Positions 1-8,446 are shown, counted from the stretch's first letter. The stretch is DNA of 64,000 nucleotides from JACKAQ01 sp020634975 [NCBI: Calditrichia bacterium] (GCA_020634975.1 JACKAQ010000001.1:2728001-2792000); one strand, 5' to 3'. Translations and numbers: made by a program. Notes: generated from the sequence alone by a model not told the origin.

Positions 1-1095
1 ATCGCCGATCACCCGGGATTTGATGAGCAGCTCACCGTTGGATTGCATTTCGGGACGGAAAAATACCAGATCAATCCTTTCGGCAAGATGAATATCCGTG
101 TTTCGCAAATCCGGGTCATGCGGCGCGGTAAACCCATCCGGATTTTGGTGATTCCAGCCGTGATTGAGCGGCCACGTTTCTACAAAATCATTTTCCGAAA
201 TAAACTGATATGTCGCTTCATCGAGAGCCGCATTACTGTTGAAATCGCCAACCAGAATGACCGGTTTGGTTTCGGTTTGGAGATAACCGATCAATTCACT
301 CGCCTGGGCAAGTTGAATGGGATCGTAATCGGATTCCAGATGTGTACTGACAAAGCGATAATCATTACCGCAAATTTTGGCGTCCACAGCAACATAGCCG
401 CGCAAAATGTCGATGCCGAATGTCGAAATCGGCAGCCGCGCATTGTAATTTGCCGTAACAACATTTGAGTATTCCACACCGTTGCGGACCAGCACTACGT
501 CGTAATCGATCAGCCGGACATCGTCAAATGCCAACGGATCAACGCTTACTAACATTGGCACCTCCACATCGGTGTTTTGAATGATGCCTGCCATCGAATA
601 ATGTTGCCGATGATGATGCAGCGCTGCCATAAAAATCTCCAGAAAATCCTGATACACATCCGTTGCCTGCACCGGATTGCCCAGATGGGCATCGCCCGGC
701 GATTGCAGCAAAATTTTGGAAATCTCCTGTAATCCGATGAGATGCGGTTTTTTCCGGGCGATTTCTTTTGCCATAAAATCTGCCCGTTCGGCGAAATTGG
801 TTTGCTGCAACAACGCGAACGCTTCCGCAACCAGTACGGGAATCTCATCCGGATTTTGCGCCGCAAGCACTTTGTCCACGTCTGTGCCGACATACACATT
901 CCAGGTCATTACGGTTACTTTTTCATAGCGATGCCGCCGCTTTTCGAGTGCCCAATCTGCGTCGTCATCCCATTCATCAGATGCCATATTTTGTTCATCC
1001 GGGAATTTCGTTGAAACTGACGAATCCGTATCGTCACAGCTAAACAGTACCAAAAACGCACCCAAGATCATATAAAACAAAGGTTTGAGGTTCAT
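1..1095 (-). CDS. Endonuclease/exonuclease/phosphatase family lipoprotein (3' end outside window)
   Basis: Reading the minus strand from the ATG at 1095 gives one open frame to the window edge, about 365 residues, without the C-terminus. The start is preceded by a GGAGG-type site. The N-terminus is hydrophobic and ends in a lipobox (LFSC, Cys about residue 20), so an exported lipoprotein is likely. Family motifs of the EEP (DNase I-like) fold are visible: MTWNV near residue 62, the catalytic-Glu motif GLQEIS, a THLESD segment, GDFNSN, and an RIDLVFF segment near the visible end. Members hydrolyse phosphodiester or phosphomonoester bonds; the substrate cannot be told here. It is transcribed in the same direction as its two lipoprotein neighbours, 85 bases downstream of the nearest. 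Confidence 0.85.
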   Translation of the reverse strand, partial: MNLKPLFYMILGAFLVLFSCDDTDSSVSTKFPDEQNMASDEWDDDADWALEKRRHRYEKVTVMTWNVYVGTDVDKVLAAQNPDEIPVLVAEAFALLQQTNFAERADFMAKEIARKKPHLIGLQEISKILLQSPGDAHLGNPVQATDVYQDFLEIFMAALHHHRQHYSMAGIIQNTDVEVPMLVSVDPLAFDDVRLIDYDVVLVRNGVEYSNVVTANYNARLPISTFGIDILRGYVAVDAKICGNDYRFVSTHLESDYDPIQLAQASELIGYLQTETKPVILVGDFNSNAALDEATYQFISENDFVETWPLNHGWNHQNPDGFTAPHDPDLRNTDIHLAERIDLVFFRPEMQSNGELLIKSRVIGD

Positions 1096-1180
1096 GATAA
1101 AATCCTCCTTTGAAATAAATGTTGATGCATGATTTTATATCGCTTGTACAAGCTGGGATATTTTGCGAATCAGTTGAAAA

Positions 1181-1777
1181 CTATCTTCCATTATGTTTGG
1201 GTAACAAATTGGCGGCATTCACCGGTTGATTATCTTTAATAATCATCTTTTCACGACTACCTGATATCGCACCTGTAACAATGCCGACAATAGCACCAAT
1301 CCCCCCTAAAGCAACGCCGAGAATCAATCCTTTTTCACCGGCGCTAAACCGGAGAAAATCGCCGAATGGCTCATTACTCGGTGGATCATCGCCATCTGCA
1401 TAGCCAATGAAAAATCCACCGGCAAATCCAATTGCAGCACCCGTAACGAATCCTTCCGCCACACCTTTGCCATAACTGATCAATGAAATTTCCCGAATAT
1501 TCGAAATGTGACCGGAAATGTGACGGGATCCCAAAACTTCCATGCCGGGATTGAGCCAGAATACGGAATCTCTCTCGACAAAAATATGTTTAGCCCGGAA
1601 TTTGTTGCCATTCAGTTTTGTTATTTCACCAGTGTTAGGATTGTTGGTGCGCTCCAATTCTTTTGCCAGATCAATCCGCGATACCATGCGGCTGTGGGTG
1701 CAGCCGCAAATCATCATCGCTATAGTCAATATGAACAATTTGAATATGTTCAAACGGATCGTTGTTAAGGTGTTCAT
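1181..1777 (-). CDS. Glycine-zipper lipoprotein, paralog of the next gene
   Basis: A 198-residue protein with a hydrophobic signal ending in the lipobox ICGC (Cys about 26) followed by THSRM. The middle is soluble. Residues about 105-175 hold two Gly-rich hydrophobic stretches with GxxxG spacing (GAAIGFAGGFFIGYADG and LGVALGGIGAIVGIVTG), typical of glycine-zipper outer-membrane-associated proteins. An AAAGGTAAAG site precedes the ATG. It lies 31 bases downstream of a paralog with the same plan (CTH after the lipobox, DLA motif, SxGKG before the first zipper), so the pair looks like a tandem duplication in one operon. No function can be assigned. Confidence 0.8.
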   Translation of the reverse strand: MNTLTTIRLNIFKLFILTIAMMICGCTHSRMVSRIDLAKELERTNNPNTGEITKLNGNKFRAKHIFVERDSVFWLNPGMEVLGSRHISGHISNIREISLISYGKGVAEGFVTGAAIGFAGGFFIGYADGDDPPSNEPFGDFLRFSAGEKGLILGVALGGIGAIVGIVTGAISGSREKMIIKDNQPVNAANLLPKHNGR

Positions 1778-1808
1778 TTCTCTTTACCTTTTTACATCGT
1801 TTGCTTTA

Positions 1809-2372
1809 CTATTCTGTGTCATTGTAGCCAAAATCGATTTCCTGTTGCGGAGGAGATTCTTTCTTCTTCGGTGGATCATCGGTGAGGATATGGTTGTTCA
1901 CGCTCCCCTTTGCTGCGCCGACAATACCACCCAAAATTGAACCTGTGAAACCAAAAAACATTGCCCCGGCAGCCGCAAAATCTGCAGAACTTGCGCCAAG
2001 CCACTCATCCCCGCCGCTGGAGAAACCGATTGATAGTCCGGCAACAAATCCGATCAATCCACCAATGCCCATGCCGTCTGCAAAGCCTTTACCCCGGCTG
2101 TTTAACCTGATTTCGTAAATATCGCGGTTATGCGCAGTTGCGGCTGATTCCGATTCTTCAACATTCCACGAAACAGAATCGCCGTGCACATCGATACTTC
2201 GGATGTTAAAGTGCTCACCGGAATTTAGCACGATTGCTCCAGTTGTATTTTTCGAGGAGCGAATTTCATTTGCCAAATCTGCACGATAGAGCATTTTCGT
2301 GTGGGTACAGCCACTCGAAATGGCAGCTAAGGCGATAGCAATGCACATGAAAACTTTGGTATGCCTGTTCAT
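1809..2372 (-). CDS. Glycine-zipper lipoprotein, first of tandem pair
   Basis: The frame is open from 2444, but the ATG at 2372 is preferred because GGAGG lies 8 bases upstream. This gives 187 residues. The signal peptide ends in the lipobox SSGC followed by THTKM. A soluble N-terminal half precedes two Gly-rich hydrophobic segments (GMGIGGLIGFVAGLSIGFSS and GFTGSILGGIVGAAKG) and a charged, Pro-Lys-rich tail. It shares layout and short motifs with the gene immediately downstream (lipobox-CTH, RADLANE versus RIDLAKE, SRGKGFADG versus SYGKGVAEG). Function unknown; the hydrophobic zippers suggest membrane insertion or self-association. Confidence 0.8.
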   Translation of the reverse strand: MNRHTKVFMCIAIALAAISSGCTHTKMLYRADLANEIRSSKNTTGAIVLNSGEHFNIRSIDVHGDSVSWNVEESESAATAHNRDIYEIRLNSRGKGFADGMGIGGLIGFVAGLSIGFSSGGDEWLGASSADFAAAGAMFFGFTGSILGGIVGAAKGSVNNHILTDDPPKKKESPPQQEIDFGYNDTE

Positions 2373-2567
2373 TTTTAATACCTCCATCTTGATTTCAGTA
2401 TTCGATACTTCAATATTAATGCCACAGAAACAATGCGATGCCAAGTATCTGAAAATTATGAAGTTGGGTGAGATGTATTTATGAAGGCCATTTGCAAAAA
2501 AGTATGATTGATTTCAAACCTGTATAAATATGTATAACATTGTGCGGGCATTTCGCGATATTTACGC

Positions 2568-2596
2568 TTGACGATACCCGCAATCAGATGTATATT
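2568..2596 (+). promoter_or_regulatory. Sigma-70 type promoter of the trp leader transcript
   Basis: TTGACG at 2568-2573 and TATATT at 2591-2596 are separated by exactly 17 bases, very close to the housekeeping consensus. Transcription would begin near 2603, about 16-20 bases before the leader peptide start codon. It is placed as expected for a promoter driving the attenuated trpE-trpG transcript. Confidence 0.75.
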
Positions 2597-2621
2597 CTCC
2601 GGTCGAAACTTAGGATAGATG

Positions 2622-2714
2622 ATGACGCAGAAAACAAATCCCGCAATTTCCAACAACTGGCACGGCTGGTGGTGGCATCTGCTCGACAAACGAGGTGGGA
2701 TTTCTGTGCGCTAA
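2622..2714 (+). CDS. trpL: trp operon leader peptide, Trp-rich
   Basis: A 30-codon open frame (31 if the preceding in-frame ATG at 2619 is used) ending in TAA at 2712-2714. It carries four Trp codons: one at 2658-2660 and three in a row at 2667-2675, within N-N-W-H-G-W-W-W-H. AGGA at 2612-2615 is a suitable ribosome site for the ATG at 2622. Four Trp codons in 30, immediately upstream of a rho-independent terminator and trpE, match a ribosome-mediated attenuator leader. The peptide itself presumably has no function beyond stalling the ribosome when charged tRNA-Trp is scarce. Confidence 0.85.
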   Translation: MTQKTNPAISNNWHGWWWHLLDKRGGISVR

Positions 2715-2778
2715 CATCAGTTGCAACAATTTTTGAGAACAATCCGTCCCGCCTCCAACACAGGCGGGATTTTTTTTA
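2636..2778 (+). promoter_or_regulatory. Trp attenuator (mutually exclusive RNA hairpins)
   Basis: Three pairings can be drawn. Segment 1 (2636-2644) pairs with 2695-2703 over 9 bp with one G-U. Segment 2 (2692-2700, GAGGTGGGA) pairs over 9 bp with segment 3 (2747-2755, TCCCGCCTC), one G-U; this is the antiterminator. Segment 3 (from 2747) pairs with segment 4 (2762-2769) to form the terminator. A ribosome stalled on the Trp triplet at 2667-2675 would leave segment 2 free, favouring readthrough. A ribosome reaching the stop codon at 2712 would cover segment 2, favouring termination. The geometry is that of Escherichia coli trp attenuation; the behaviour is inferred from sequence only. Confidence 0.8.
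2747..2778 (+). terminator. Rho-independent attenuator terminator upstream of trpE
   Basis: An 8-bp GC-rich stem (TCCCGCCT at 2747-2754, AGGCGGGA at 2762-2769) with a 7-base loop is followed directly by eight T residues. It lies 33 bases after the leader peptide stop and about 200 bases before trpE, so it acts as the conditional terminator of the trp leader. Confidence 0.85.
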
Positions 2779-2810
2779 TATTTTGGGCGTAACGATTCAG
2801 CGCTTTTTTA

Positions 2811-2919
2811 TAACCGCGGAGAACGCAAAGATCGCGGAGAGAGCAGCGGATTAATTCGTTTCAGAGGAAAGCTTTATTTACCTCTGCATACTCTGCGTTC
2901 TCTGAGCCCTCTGCGGTTA
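2811..2919. repeat. Imperfect inverted repeat of CGGAGAACGCAAAG type
   Basis: The left arm begins TAACCGCGGAGAACGCAAAG at 2811. The right arm (2881-2919) is its approximate reverse complement, ending CTCTGCGGTTA. Arms are built of roughly 10-base units ending in GAG or AAG. Similar elements occur at 8465, 10851, 20098 and 20486. This copy sits between the attenuator and trpE, in the untranslated part of the trp mRNA. Confidence 0.7.
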
Positions 2920-2977
2920 ATTCGGTACTTTACTTTTGGAATAAAATCGACGTCACTCGGCGAAAAAAGGACATTTT

Positions 2978-4456
2978 ATGAACACAATTTCATTTGCGCA
3001 ATTTCAACAAATGGCGATGCACGGCAATGTGATTCCGGTGGCAGAAGCGATGCTCGCAGATATGCTCACGCCGGTTTCGGCATTCCTCAAACTTTGCGGC
3101 GATACGGAAGACGGTTTCCTGCTGGAATCTGTTGAAGGTGGTGAAAAACTCGCCCGCTACTCATTTTTGGGACGCAATCCCCGTCAGAAAATTGTCTTTC
3201 GCAACAACGCTGTGGAGCTGATCGAAAACGGACACCGCGAAACCGTGTCGAAAGATATTTTCTCATTTCTGCAAACGGAGCTGAAACGATACCGTTTTGT
3301 GAATGACCCGAATCTCCCGCGCTTTTGTGGTGGTTTCGTCGGGTTTTTTGGCTACGATACGGTTCGGCTGATTGAAAAGCTGCCGGATTTGCACGAACAC
3401 GATCACAACGCGACAGATGCCGCGCTCGGTTTGTACGACACGATTCTGGCGTTCGATCACGTAAAACAACAGGTGATTATCGTCGCAAATGTGATTCTCG
3501 AAGGTGGGATGAATCTGAAAGCCGCATACGACGAAGCCATCTCGCGCATCGCGGCTATCAAAAACATTTTGCGCCAACCGCTGGAACCCCGCGAAGTAAC
3601 CGGCGAAGGGGGGCACGAAAACGTGACTTCCAATTTCAACGAAGATGATTTTTGTGAAGCTGTGCGCAAATCAAAAGCGCACATCAAAGCCGGGGATATT
3701 TTTCAGGTGGTGCTCTCGCAAAAATTTTCCCGGAAAATATCCGTGCCACCATTCGATATTTACCGGGCGCTGCGGGTGATTAATCCCTCGCCGTATCTCT
3801 ATTTTTTGCGGCATGGCGATCATTCGACTATCGGTGCCAGCCCGGAATTACTGGTGCGCGTTGAAGATGGCGAAGTGGTGGTTCGCCCGATTGCCGGCAC
3901 CCGACCGCGCGGAAAATCCGCTGCCGAAGACGCGCGTCTCGCCGAAGATTTGCTCGCCGATGAAAAGGAAATTGCCGAACACGCCATGCTGGTGGATTTG
4001 GGGCGCAACGATGTCGGGCGCGTGTCCGAATACGGCAGCGTGCAGCTCACCGACCGGATGATCATCGAAAAATACAGCCACGTGATGCACATCGTTTCCG
4101 AAGTTCGCGGGCGGCTGCATCCCGGTTTGGATGCGATCGACGCGTTGAAAGCCGGATTTCCCGCCGGAACCGTTAGCGGTGCCCCGAAAATCCGGGCGAT
4201 GGAAATTATCGAAAATTTTGAGCCGGAGCGACGCGGTGTGTACGCCGGTGCGCTCGGTTACATCGGTTTTTCGGGAAATATGGACACCTGCATCACCATC
4301 CGTACGCTGGAAGTTATCAACGGTGTGGCGTATTTTCAGGCGGGTGCGGGCATTGTCGCCGATTCCGTGCCGGAAAAGGAATATCAGGAAACCGTGCACA
4401 AATCCAACGCCATTCGTGCGGCCATCGCCCTCGCCGAAGGCGGGCTGGAGGTTTGA
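2978..4456 (+). CDS. trpE: Anthranilate synthase component I
   Basis: A 492-residue protein of usual family length. It converts chorismate to anthranilate with ammonia delivered by TrpG, the first committed step of tryptophan synthesis. The N-terminal domain (about 15-165) contains the LLES motif at residues 48-51, which in the family forms part of the Trp feedback site. The C-terminal chorismate-binding domain (about 215-480) contains PIAGTRPRG near 303 and the late GAGIVADS segment. Expression is probably set by the attenuator upstream, so both allosteric and transcriptional Trp control are likely. trpG follows after 68 bases; no other trp genes are in the window. Confidence 0.97.
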   Translation: MNTISFAQFQQMAMHGNVIPVAEAMLADMLTPVSAFLKLCGDTEDGFLLESVEGGEKLARYSFLGRNPRQKIVFRNNAVELIENGHRETVSKDIFSFLQTELKRYRFVNDPNLPRFCGGFVGFFGYDTVRLIEKLPDLHEHDHNATDAALGLYDTILAFDHVKQQVIIVANVILEGGMNLKAAYDEAISRIAAIKNILRQPLEPREVTGEGGHENVTSNFNEDDFCEAVRKSKAHIKAGDIFQVVLSQKFSRKISVPPFDIYRALRVINPSPYLYFLRHGDHSTIGASPELLVRVEDGEVVVRPIAGTRPRGKSAAEDARLAEDLLADEKEIAEHAMLVDLGRNDVGRVSEYGSVQLTDRMIIEKYSHVMHIVSEVRGRLHPGLDAIDALKAGFPAGTVSGAPKIRAMEIIENFEPERRGVYAGALGYIGFSGNMDTCITIRTLEVINGVAYFQAGAGIVADSVPEKEYQETVHKSNAIRAAIALAEGGLEV

Positions 4457-4459
4457 GGC

Positions 4460-4491
4460 GAAGGGTAAAGGATAAGTGATAAAGGATAAAA
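4460..4491. repeat. Simple AAAGGATAA-type repeat between trpE and trpG
   Basis: A run of near-copies of AAGGGTAAAGGATAA fills most of the trpE-trpG gap. The same unit recurs just after flgE (34621-34645), and a related string lies in the linker of the E2 gene near 8180-8215. It is a low-complexity spacer with no visible coding or hairpin potential. Confidence 0.5.
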
Positions 4492-4524
4492 ATTTCCCTC
4501 CGCGAAGGGGAATAGGAGAAAACA

Positions 4525-5106
4525 ATGAAATTACTGGTCATCGATAATTTTGACAGCTTTACCTACAATCTGGTGCAATTTTTGGGTGAACTTGGTGCGG
4601 AATTGTCCGTTTTTCGCAACGATGCGATAACGGTGCAGGGCATCCGCGATGCAGCACCGGACGGCATCGTCATTTCGCCGGGACCGGGCACGCCGGATGA
4701 CGCCGGTGTCAGCCTCGATCTGATCCGCGAATTGCATCAGGAAATCCCGATTTTCGGCGTTTGCCTCGGTCATCAATCTATCGGGCAGGCGTTCGGCGGC
4801 AAAGTAATTTCTGCGCCAACGCTGATGCACGGTAAAACATCGCAGGTGCAACACCAATCGGAAAATGTTTTCGCGAAATTGCCCAATCCCTTCCGGGCAA
4901 TGCGCTATCATTCGCTGGCTGTGGAACGCGAATCGCTGCCGGATTGTTTACACATCACAGCCGAAACGCCGGAAGGCGTCATCATGGGATTCACGCACAA
5001 AGAGTTTCCCGTTTACGGTGTTCAGTTTCACCCGGAATCATTTTTGACAGAGGGTGGAAAGCAAATTTTGAGCAATTTTTTGGCGTTAACGGCTAATCGC
5101 GTATAA
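4525..5106 (+). CDS. trpG: Anthranilate synthase component II, glutamine amidotransferase
   Basis: A 193-residue class I glutamine amidotransferase, full length. It releases ammonia from glutamine for TrpE. Visible motifs are the oxyanion segment SPGPGTP (51-57), the nucleophile in [11 protein letters not shown] (Cys80), and the catalytic His-Glu pair in QFHPES near residue 170. The ATG is preceded by AGGAG. It is co-directional with trpE and probably on the same attenuated transcript. It could also serve p-aminobenzoate synthesis, as many TrpG/PabA proteins do, but the pairing with trpE favours tryptophan. Confidence 0.96.
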   Translation: MKLLVIDNFDSFTYNLVQFLGELGAELSVFRNDAITVQGIRDAAPDGIVISPGPGTPDDAGVSLDLIRELHQEIPIFGVCLGHQSIGQAFGGKVISAPTLMHGKTSQVQHQSENVFAKLPNPFRAMRYHSLAVERESLPDCLHITAETPEGVIMGFTHKEFPVYGVQFHPESFLTEGGKQILSNFLALTANRV

Positions 5107-5160
5107 TTTTTGACGATGATAAGGATTATACTGAATGGTAATTAATCGGAAGGGACAATT

Positions 5161-5433
5161 ATGCAAGTCGATATAAAATGGTTTGATGACAACCTGCATT
5201 TGCGATATCCGTGTGAGTGGGTTTACAAAATTATCGGAAAAGATGCCCGGCGATTGCACGATGCTGTCGCAGATATTATTCCGGGAAATGAGTATACGGT
5301 CAAATTTTCGAACTTCAGTTCCGGCGGGAAATACATTTGCCTGAATGTGGAAATGATGGTGGACAACGAATCGCAGCGGAACGATATTTTCCATTCGCTG
5401 AAACAACATGATCATATTTCGATGGTGCTGTAA
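5161..5433 (+). CDS. DUF493 (YbeD-like) family protein
   Basis: A 90-residue protein, typical of the family. The pattern of the small alpha-beta DUF493 fold is recognisable: a YKIIGKD segment after a short N-terminus, a central KFSNFSSGGKYICLNVEMMV strand pair, and the terminal HDHISMVL that matches the conserved family ending. Members are thought to be small regulatory or lipoate-associated proteins, but no role is firmly established. It follows trpG by 54 bases in the same direction and may be a passenger of that operon. Confidence 0.75.
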   Translation: MQVDIKWFDDNLHLRYPCEWVYKIIGKDARRLHDAVADIIPGNEYTVKFSNFSSGGKYICLNVEMMVDNESQRNDIFHSLKQHDHISMVL

Positions 5434-5474
5434 TATCCGAAATTCGCAATGTCAGAAAATAAATGTATGGTTTA

Positions 5475-7067
5475 TTACAGACTCAGCCACCGCTTTTCAA
5501 TCAGCCAGTCCCGGATATTGCCATCTTGTGAAACAGTGCTTACGCCAATCTTATCTGCTGAATAATTGTAGCTGCTAATCGCAATGATTTTTTGGTTTAG
5601 CAAATCTATATTGCTGTAAACCTCAGAATGATCTTTTAACGACCAAACTGTAAATTTTCCGGCATTATCACCGCTGAACAGATGGTTGCCAGTTGATTCC
5701 ATTGCGATAAATGAAATTGCGTCACTGTTGCCGTAAAGTGTTGTTTCCAAATCACCTGTGCGGGAATTTATCACGTAAATATTTGGATCAGCCCCGTTGA
5801 TTCCATAAATGAAATTACCGTTCCGGGAAAACAGGATCTGGATGAATTTAAAGTCATGAATCCGAAATGATTGCAGCGTTTCTTCATCCGAAATATGCCA
5901 GACGTTAATTGAGCTGTCCATGCCTGCAGATGCGATAAACCCGCTATTTTTGTCGAATGAAAATGCGATTGAACTATCCTGGTTCATTGTAAAAGTTTTC
6001 GTTACGGTTTCATTCGTAATATCCAGTAAATAAATATTGTTAGCATTGTCCATCGCCAGCAACTCCATGTCATTTGAAAATGAGATATCGACAATGGCAT
6101 TCGGAAATTGGTAGCTGTAATACCCGACCAATCCAATAAGTTCATAATCATAAATGTGCATTTTCCCGGAGGTTGTGCCAAGTGCGTAAACATTGCTTTC
6201 GGGGTTCCATTTGAGGGCTGAGTACCGGCCATATGTCGACAGCAGTTCATAATTATTCTGAAATGAATTTGTTTTGATAAACTTGCCATCCCAGTTCCTG
6301 TTGATGCACCACGTTACCCGATTTTGCTCCCGGACGAATGGCAACGGATAGCCCGGTGCTGCCGAACTCACAATTTTCATAAGTTTGTTAAAATATAAGC
6401 TCTTAACAAAATTAATTTTTGCCGTGGGTGACCAGGCCGATACATGTTGGTCAAAAACGGCTTTAATCCGATAGCTATACGCCTGCGATGTATCCACCGA
6501 TGAATCGAAATATGTCGTTTGATTTGGCATGACCGTGTTCAGCGGTAAATAAATTCCGTCGCTTGCGGCTTTTTCAATAATAAAACCCGTTTCATGGACA
6601 GAATTATCTACCCAGTTGAGTTGCAGCATACCATCGTTTATTGGAATCACCGATAAATTGGATGGGGCTCCGAAGCGATACACCACAACATCGACCACAT
6701 TTGAACTGGTAACGTTCCCATCACCATCATACGCTTTTGCATAAATCCGGTATTTTGTACTATCCTGGGTTTGCGGCGTTGTCCACAAATATCGATACGG
6801 CTCCACATAAAACGTTCGATCCCATGAAGTCGCATTGTTGATATACATTTCTACTTTCACAACCCCTTTGTCGTCCGATGCTTCGACAATGATTGATGTG
6901 GTGTCAGTAACTTGCGCATTGTTTTTGGGATAAATGATGCGCACTTCAGGCTCGGGAGCAATCTCTGGATTACTGCTGCTTTTTGAACATGTCACCAAAA
7001 AAACCGCGCAGAAGCAAACCGCAATAATTTTGGTCAGAGGATTCCGGTTATCAAATATGAAAACCAT
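5475..7067 (-). CDS. Lipoprotein with Ig-like, FN3-like and WD40-like repeats
   Basis: A 530-residue protein with a signal peptide ending in the lipobox LVTC followed by SKSSSNPE, so it is probably anchored outside the inner membrane. Residues about 40-130 form an Ig-like domain (IIYPKNNAQVTDT, then a VEASDDKGVVKVEMYIN segment). Residues about 135-220 resemble fibronectin type III, with the LNWVDNSVHETGFIIEKA pattern. The rest (about 230-525) has several WD40/beta-propeller-like blades such as VYALGTTSGKMHIYD and LFSGDNAGKFTVWS. Such proteins usually bind ligands or scaffold; no enzyme motif is visible. It stands alone, convergent with the trp transcript. Confidence 0.75.
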   Translation of the reverse strand: MVFIFDNRNPLTKIIAVCFCAVFLVTCSKSSSNPEIAPEPEVRIIYPKNNAQVTDTTSIIVEASDDKGVVKVEMYINNATSWDRTFYVEPYRYLWTTPQTQDSTKYRIYAKAYDGDGNVTSSNVVDVVVYRFGAPSNLSVIPINDGMLQLNWVDNSVHETGFIIEKAASDGIYLPLNTVMPNQTTYFDSSVDTSQAYSYRIKAVFDQHVSAWSPTAKINFVKSLYFNKLMKIVSSAAPGYPLPFVREQNRVTWCINRNWDGKFIKTNSFQNNYELLSTYGRYSALKWNPESNVYALGTTSGKMHIYDYELIGLVGYYSYQFPNAIVDISFSNDMELLAMDNANNIYLLDITNETVTKTFTMNQDSSIAFSFDKNSGFIASAGMDSSINVWHISDEETLQSFRIHDFKFIQILFSRNGNFIYGINGADPNIYVINSRTGDLETTLYGNSDAISFIAMESTGNHLFSGDNAGKFTVWSLKDHSEVYSNIDLLNQKIIAISSYNYSADKIGVSTVSQDGNIRDWLIEKRWLSL

Positions 7068-7243
7068 TGAGGAACCTGTTGCATTTTTTGGTTATTTATT
7101 TTGATGGCAAATTACAATCCCATGTTTTTAAACATGAAATTTTTCAGTCGTTACTAAAACCAATATATAAATTTTTGAGCGCAGAGCAGCGGAATAAAAT
7201 TAATTTTTGGGTAGGCTTGCTATCTATAATTCAGTTCAGAACG

Positions 7244-8446
7244 TCACCGCCAGGACTGCAGCGTTTCCACAAACGCCGACAAAAACTGATTCGCCTGAAA
7301 CCCGTCCAGTGCCCGGTGATCGATGGTCAGCGTGACATACGCCATCGGTTTGATTTCCGGAACATCCTGCCCGTTTTTCTCCACCACCACAAAGCGTTTT
7401 TCCATTTTCCCGATGCCCAAAATTGCCGATTGCGGCTGGTTGATGATCGGCGTTGCGATGATGCTGCCGGTCATCCCGTGATTGGTGATGGTGAATGTGC
7501 CGTTTTGCACATCTGCTTTGGCGAGTTTTCCGGCGCGCGCTTTTTCCGTCAGCGACTGCAACTGTTCCGCGATTGCCAGCAAACTGAGTTTTTCCGCGCG
7601 ATGCAGCACCGGCACGATCAGCCCGGCATCAGTTGCGGCGGCAACGCCGATGTTGCACTCATCAAAAATTTCCAGCGCGTCGTCGTGCCAGCGACTGTTT
7701 ACTTCCGGCACGGCCAGCAGCGCCTGTGCAGCGGCGTGCACAAAATACGCCGTGAAAGTCAGTTTCACGCCTTTGCTTTCGTAAATGGCTTTATTTTTGG
7801 CGCGATGCGCGACCACTCCGGACAAATCCGCGTCGAATACGGCAGTAACGTGCGGCGCGATGTTGAGCATGCTTTCAACCATGTGTCGTGCGGTGCTGCG
7901 GCGCAGCGCGTTGTGCGGAACCATGTGGCTGGGAATTTTGCCCGACGGCGCAGAAACCGGAGGCGCAGCTTTTGGCACTTCCGCGCGATTTTCGATAAAA
8001 TTTTCCACATCCCGCGCGGTGATTCGTCCGCCGCGGCCGCTCCCGATGATTTCCTCCGGACGAATATTGTGTTCCGCTAACATCTTGCGAACAATAGGAC
8101 TTAGCCGCACTTCCCGTTCGCCTGCGACAAATGTCCGTCGCTGCCGTTCGATTTTTGGCATATCGGCCGGGACGACAACTTTTTCCTTTTGACTTTCACC
8201 TTTTGCCTTAATGGAAAGCCTGCCCAGCAAATCGCCGGGATTCACCGGCTCATTCTCTTTTTTGACTATTTCCGCCAAAAAACCGTCTGCCGGCGCGGGA
8301 ATTTCCAGGCTCACTTTATCTGTGTTTATTTCGATCAGCGGTTCGTTCGCGGTGACGGCTTCACCGACTTTTTTCAGCCAGCGTTCCACCACAGATTCGG
8401 TGCCTTCGTCCGATTGAGGCATCAGGATGTTGATCATTTCTGCCAT
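7244..8446 (-). CDS. 2-oxoacid dehydrogenase E2, dihydrolipoamide acyltransferase
   Basis: A 400-residue E2 with the full domain order. The lipoyl domain spans about 1-76, with the lipoylated Lys44 in NTDKVSLEIP. A Lys/Glu/Gln-rich linker runs to about 105. The E1/E3-binding domain lies at about 112-150 (LSPIVRKMLAEH, GSGRGGRIT). The catalytic domain spans about 170-400 with the active-site DHRALDG motif (His about 377). It transfers the acyl group from E1 to coenzyme A. The fused E1 gene lies directly upstream on the same strand, and no E3 is nearby. The linker is encoded by a simple repeat. Substrate (pyruvate versus branched-chain 2-oxoacids) cannot be settled; a branched-chain type is likely. 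Confidence 0.93.
   Translation of the reverse strand: MAEMINILMPQSDEGTESVVERWLKKVGEAVTANEPLIEINTDKVSLEIPAPADGFLAEIVKKENEPVNPGDLLGRLSIKAKGESQKEKVVVPADMPKIERQRRTFVAGEREVRLSPIVRKMLAEHNIRPEEIIGSGRGGRITARDVENFIENRAEVPKAAPPVSAPSGKIPSHMVPHNALRRSTARHMVESMLNIAPHVTAVFDADLSGVVAHRAKNKAIYESKGVKLTFTAYFVHAAAQALLAVPEVNSRWHDDALEIFDECNIGVAAATDAGLIVPVLHRAEKLSLLAIAEQLQSLTEKARAGKLAKADVQNGTFTITNHGMTGSIIATPIINQPQSAILGIGKMEKRFVVVEKNGQDVPEIKPMAYVTLTIDHRALDGFQANQFLSAFVETLQSWR

Noticed and set aside
2540-2854. A 104-codon plus-strand frame covering the trp leader
   Set aside because: It runs through the promoter, attenuator and repeat and has no family pattern; the short Trp-rich leader frame explains the region better.
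7067-8080. A 337-codon plus-strand open frame opposite the E2 gene
   Set aside because: It overlaps the well-supported E2 gene on the other strand; composition is Arg/His/Phe-rich as expected for a shadow frame.
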